Assembly (NCBI GenBank): GCA_905235425.1
Contig: CAJOKY010000126.1
Span: 1-8,201, forward strand
Reading direction: 5' to 3'
Origin: an uncultured Selenomonadaceae bacterium
Lineage (GTDB): Bacteria > Bacillota > Negativicutes > Selenomonadales > Selenomonadaceae
Length of the DNA: 8,201 nt
Both the position numbers and the translations under genes were made by a program. The notes beneath the pieces are model-generated. The model was not told the DNA's origin. It saw only the letters and a program-made list of their open reading frames with translations, and searched no databases. How positions within the stretch are numbered: the stretch's first letter is position 1; each line of letters starts with the position of its first letter. Of the stretch, positions 6,791 through 8,201 are shown one piece after another.

Positions 6791-7962
6791 AAAGTTTTGT
6801 AACCGCTTTTCTTCGCCGCGTCCACGATTGAAACGGAATTGTAAAATTCCTTGTCGTTGTATTGACTTTGTTCAGTCAAAGCGCGTTGCAGTACCGGAAC
6901 GGTTTGCGACCACGACGCGTAGGCATTTTTAAAAATTATAAATTCGCCGTCCGAAGGTGCAAGATTCGGCGTATTTTCGGCAGTAGCTTTGAAGTCTTTG
7001 TCAATTATCGGCGCGGGATATTTTTCATCAACTAATCCCTGTTCCCTAATCCCTGTTCCTTTACTTGACAGCCACGTTGTATTTTCATACGGGAAGGCGG
7101 GATTAAACGCCTGCATATACGTGCGGCTTGCCGATTCGCCGATTACAAAAATTACCGTGCCTTTCGCCTTTTGCGCCAAAGTTTTTGTCGAATCAATTTC
7201 AAGCGTCGCAACTCTTTCTGAATGTCCAACTGAATATTTTTCGGTTTCGGCAACATAATCTGTGACAACTTTCCACAATCCGGCTATTGAAGTTTGAGGC
7301 ACGAAGTAAATCAGAGCCCATGTTGCCGTGATAAATGTCACAGCCGCCGCGCAGATTTTATACTTGTCAAAAACTTTTTCGCGCAGTTCAATCAAAATTT
7401 TTTCATGTGACAAATAAACTTTCCTAAGCAAAAATCCTATCGTCAGCAAAATTAAAATTGCCGGTACGTCGCCGATATTTGCGCGTATGAAGTCAATGCT
7501 TTCACGCCAATTTGTAAGGTACAGCGCCATTAATGACGCGGGTGAAAGGCAATGCCAAAACATACAGTAATAAACCGCTTGCACGAAGGGTATCAGCCAA
7601 AATAAAAAAGTCAACGCGCAGATTAAAGCCGCCGTGATTTTTATCGGAAAAATTTTTGCCAGCAAACTTTCTAAGCTCGACAGAAATAAAAAAATTGCCG
7701 TACCTACGACAAAATCGTAGCATATAAGCGACATAAACCACGCTTGCTGATAAGTCCACGTGTATACCAAAATAAACGTCATGCACCACGCAAGACCTGT
7801 CAGCAGGTTTAAACAATGTCTACGTGAAAAAATTATGTCATCCGTGCCGAATTGCGCCAGCGTCAATATTGAAATCATCGGCAGGATTGACGGGATTATA
7901 TACGTTGAACCCATAAGTTGACCGACGTCCAAGTAAAAGACGTTCATCAAATAAAAATACAA
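6673..7962 (-). CDS. 5' fragment of the split transferase: membrane domain and first half of catalytic domain
   Basis: Open frame of 429 codons from TTG 7962; an internal ATG lies at 7947. Family-like sequence runs to FWFSN at 391-395; the last 34 residues (PNTTARLRLLQ onwards) are rich in Arg/Thr and look like out-of-frame readthrough over the start of the 3' fragment. Hydrophobic stretches lie near 1-19, 22-38, 53-75, 78-98, 108-133, 165-180 and 204-221. GESASR is at 275-280. Residues 301-311 (KGTGIREQGLV) are encoded by a heptamer repeat array. Confidence 0.7.
   Translation of the reverse strand: MYFYLMNVFYLDVGQLMGSTYIIPSILPMISILTLAQFGTDDIIFSRRHCLNLLTGLAWCMTFILVYTWTYQQAWFMSLICYDFVVGTAIFLFLSSLESLLAKIFPIKITAALICALTFLFWLIPFVQAVYYCMFWHCLSPASLMALYLTNWRESIDFIRANIGDVPAILILLTIGFLLRKVYLSHEKILIELREKVFDKYKICAAAVTFITATWALIYFVPQTSIAGLWKVVTDYVAETEKYSVGHSERVATLEIDSTKTLAQKAKGTVIFVIGESASRTYMQAFNPAFPYENTTWLSSKGTGIREQGLVDEKYPAPIIDKDFKATAENTPNLAPSDGEFIIFKNAYASWSQTVPVLQRALTEQSQYNDKEFYNSVSIVDAAKKSGYKTFWFSNPNTTARLRLLQKLPTFPSGRTTLTIFRTSTTNLY
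6776..6783 (-). other. Frameshift site in the transferase gene
   Basis: The frame carrying FWFSN ends its family resemblance here and the -1 frame takes over with QSEYDS. On the - strand the local sequence is AGCAATCCGAA. Adding back one CAAT (AGC AAT CAA TCC GAA) would restore FWFSNQSEYDS, which fits the W-x-SNQ motif of the family. The simplest reading is a 4-nt deletion by slippage on a CAATCAAT direct repeat. The exact lesion is inferred. Confidence 0.6.
7033..7060 (-). repeat. Heptamer repeat array A3, inside the transferase coding sequence
   Basis: On the - strand four units AGGAACA, GGGATTA, GGGAACA, GGGATTA, the same family as the intergenic arrays at 6003-6030 and 6082-6109 but in the opposite orientation. 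It is translated as KGTGIREQGLV in a loop between WLSS and the NTPNLAPSDGEF region of the transferase. Confidence 0.9.
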
Positions 7963-7986
7963 TACCGCGACAAAAAAATATTTTCT

Positions 7987-8007
7987 AATTCGTAAAGCGT
8001 AATGCGT
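7987..8007. repeat. Heptamer repeat array D at the 5' end of the transferase gene
   Basis: Three + strand units AATTCGT, AAAGCGT, AATGCGT. On the - strand, in the frame of the transferase, they read THYALRI, immediately before the likely first membrane segment RKYFFVAVLYFYLMNVF. Confidence 0.75.
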
Positions 8008-8010
8008 AGA

Positions 8011-8020
8011 TTTTTTTCAC
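8011..8020 (-). other. GTG followed by A7 tract: candidate true or phase-variable start of the transferase
   Basis: On the - strand GTG (8020-8018) is followed by seven A residues (8017-8011). As written, this frame stops after 11 codons. With six or nine A residues it would join the transferase frame and give a Lys-rich start followed by STHYALRI and a full first membrane helix. In the present sequence the transferase frame is closed by TGA at 8019-8017. Confidence 0.4.
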
Positions 8021-8022
8021 CC

Positions 8023-8054
8023 CTACAAGCTACAACCTACCGGCTACCAGCTAC
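8023..8054. repeat. Heptamer repeat array C spanning the lpxB stop codon
   Basis: On the + strand the units are CTACAAG, CTACAAC, CTACCGG, CTACCAG and a partial CTAC. This is close to array B (CTAAAAG, CTAACGG); both fit CTA[AC][AC][AG]G apart from single-base variants. The TAG stop of the lpxB-like gene (8039-8037) lies inside a unit. Confidence 0.85.
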
Positions 8055-8201
8055 TTGCAAAATTTTTTGTGCAACTCTTGCAGCCGCGCCTTTATCGCCC
8101 AACTTCGCGCAGGCGTCCTGCAATTCGGCGACAACTTTTTCACGATAATTTTCACCGCGATAAAGTTTTAAAATTTCCGCCGAAATTTTATCTGCCGTAA
8201 C
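8037..8201 (-). CDS. lpxB: Lipid-A-disaccharide synthase, C-terminal end only (partial, runs off window)
   Basis: Only the last 54 codons are present. The reading VTADKISAEILKLY, then NYREKVVAEL, then CAKLGDKGAAARVAQKIL matches the C-terminal helix pattern of LpxB, the membrane-associated GT19 glycosyltransferase that joins UDP-diacylglucosamine and lipid X into the lipid A disaccharide. The KLG-x-KGA-x-x-RVA-x-x-IL signature is the main support; catalytic regions lie outside the window, and another GT-B family C-terminus is a less likely alternative. The final residues QVAGSR and the stop codon are encoded within or next to a heptamer repeat. The stop is 16 nt before the GTG at 8020, which fits an operon with the transferase. 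Confidence 0.65.
   Translation of the reverse strand, partial: VTADKISAEILKLYRGENYREKVVAELQDACAKLGDKGAAARVAQKILQVAGSR

Larger units (their letters stand above)
6116..7962 (-). pseudogene. Membrane phosphoethanolamine transferase (EptA/CptA-like, sulfatase superfamily), interrupted by a frameshift
   Basis: Family members sit in the inner membrane and transfer phosphoethanolamine to lipid A or LPS core on the periplasmic side. Read from the TTG at 7962, residues 1-221 contain five to seven hydrophobic segments. A periplasmic catalytic domain follows, with GESASR at 275-280 (Glu metal ligand; the nucleophile in EptA is Thr, here Ser/Ala at that spot), then PYENTTWLSS, and ALTEQSQYNDKEF at 361-373. 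After FWFSN (391-395, ending at 6778) the homologous reading continues in the -1 frame with QSEYDSAVTLVAKTADVSEW, then HLMGSH, YFSDHGED (metal site) and RVPMFVYLSPEY. All domain pieces are present but in two frames, so this is a degraded gene or a sequence error. The start is uncertain: TTG 7962 and ATG 7947 lack clear ribosome binding sites, and the hydrophobic N-terminus appears to begin upstream of both (see the A7 tract at 8011-8017). It is probably cotranscribed with lpxB upstream. Which LPS position it modifies cannot be told. Confidence 0.8.

Noticed and set aside
6776..6795. Programmed -1 ribosomal frameshift in the transferase gene
   Set aside because: The local CTTTTTGG is not a canonical X-XXY-YYZ slippery site in the reading frame, no downstream stem is evident, and a shift there would replace the conserved FWFSN motif.
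7987..8020. GTG at 8020 as the start of the transferase as written
   Set aside because: This frame gives only 11 codons (MKKIYALRFTN) before TAG; it joins the transferase only if the A tract changes length.

Overview
The window looks like chromosomal DNA from a diderm (outer-membrane-bearing) Firmicute, most likely one of the Negativicutes (Selenomonas/Anaerovibrio/Phascolarctobacterium-like). Three things together suggest this: a type V autotransporter with a C-terminal beta-barrel and the end of an lpxB-like lipid A gene, a Bacillus-type short arginine/lysine decarboxylase, and a strong AAGGAGGT ribosome binding site. The taxonomic call is inference; nothing in the window names the species.

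Positions 1-4290 (+ strand) hold a two-gene surface-protein unit. An autotransporter with a glycine-rich beta-helix passenger, whose 5' end lies at or beyond the window edge, is followed after 12 nt by a 716-residue protein. That protein has an unusual N-terminus (FIFDIQRFADW), RTX-like GGxGxD blocks, a von Willebrand A domain and a last RTX-like block. The ribosome binding site of the second gene overlaps the stop codon of the first, so they are probably co-expressed.

Positions 4326-8201 are all on the - strand, convergent with the first unit. Read in their own direction they are: the last 54 codons of an lpxB-like gene; a membrane phosphoethanolamine-transferase/sulfatase-superfamily gene split by a frameshift near 6778; a gene-free stretch (5944-6115) packed with heptamer repeats and holding a textbook promoter; tRNA-Ala(GGC); an intrinsic terminator; and a PLP-dependent Orn/Lys/Arg decarboxylase. 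lpxB makes the lipid A disaccharide and the transferase family decorates lipid A or LPS core, so those two neighbours form a plausible lipid A synthesis-and-modification unit.

The most unusual feature is a set of degenerate tandem repeats that all have a 7-nt period: GGGAACA/GGGATTA/GGGAGCA, CTAAAAG/CTAACGG, CTACAAG/CTACCGG and AATTCGT/AAAGCGT/AATGCGT. They sit between genes, and also inside coding sequence: one array is translated within the transferase, another holds the lpxB stop codon, and a third occupies the likely 5' end of the transferase. This resembles the heptanucleotide STRR repeats known from filamentous cyanobacteria.
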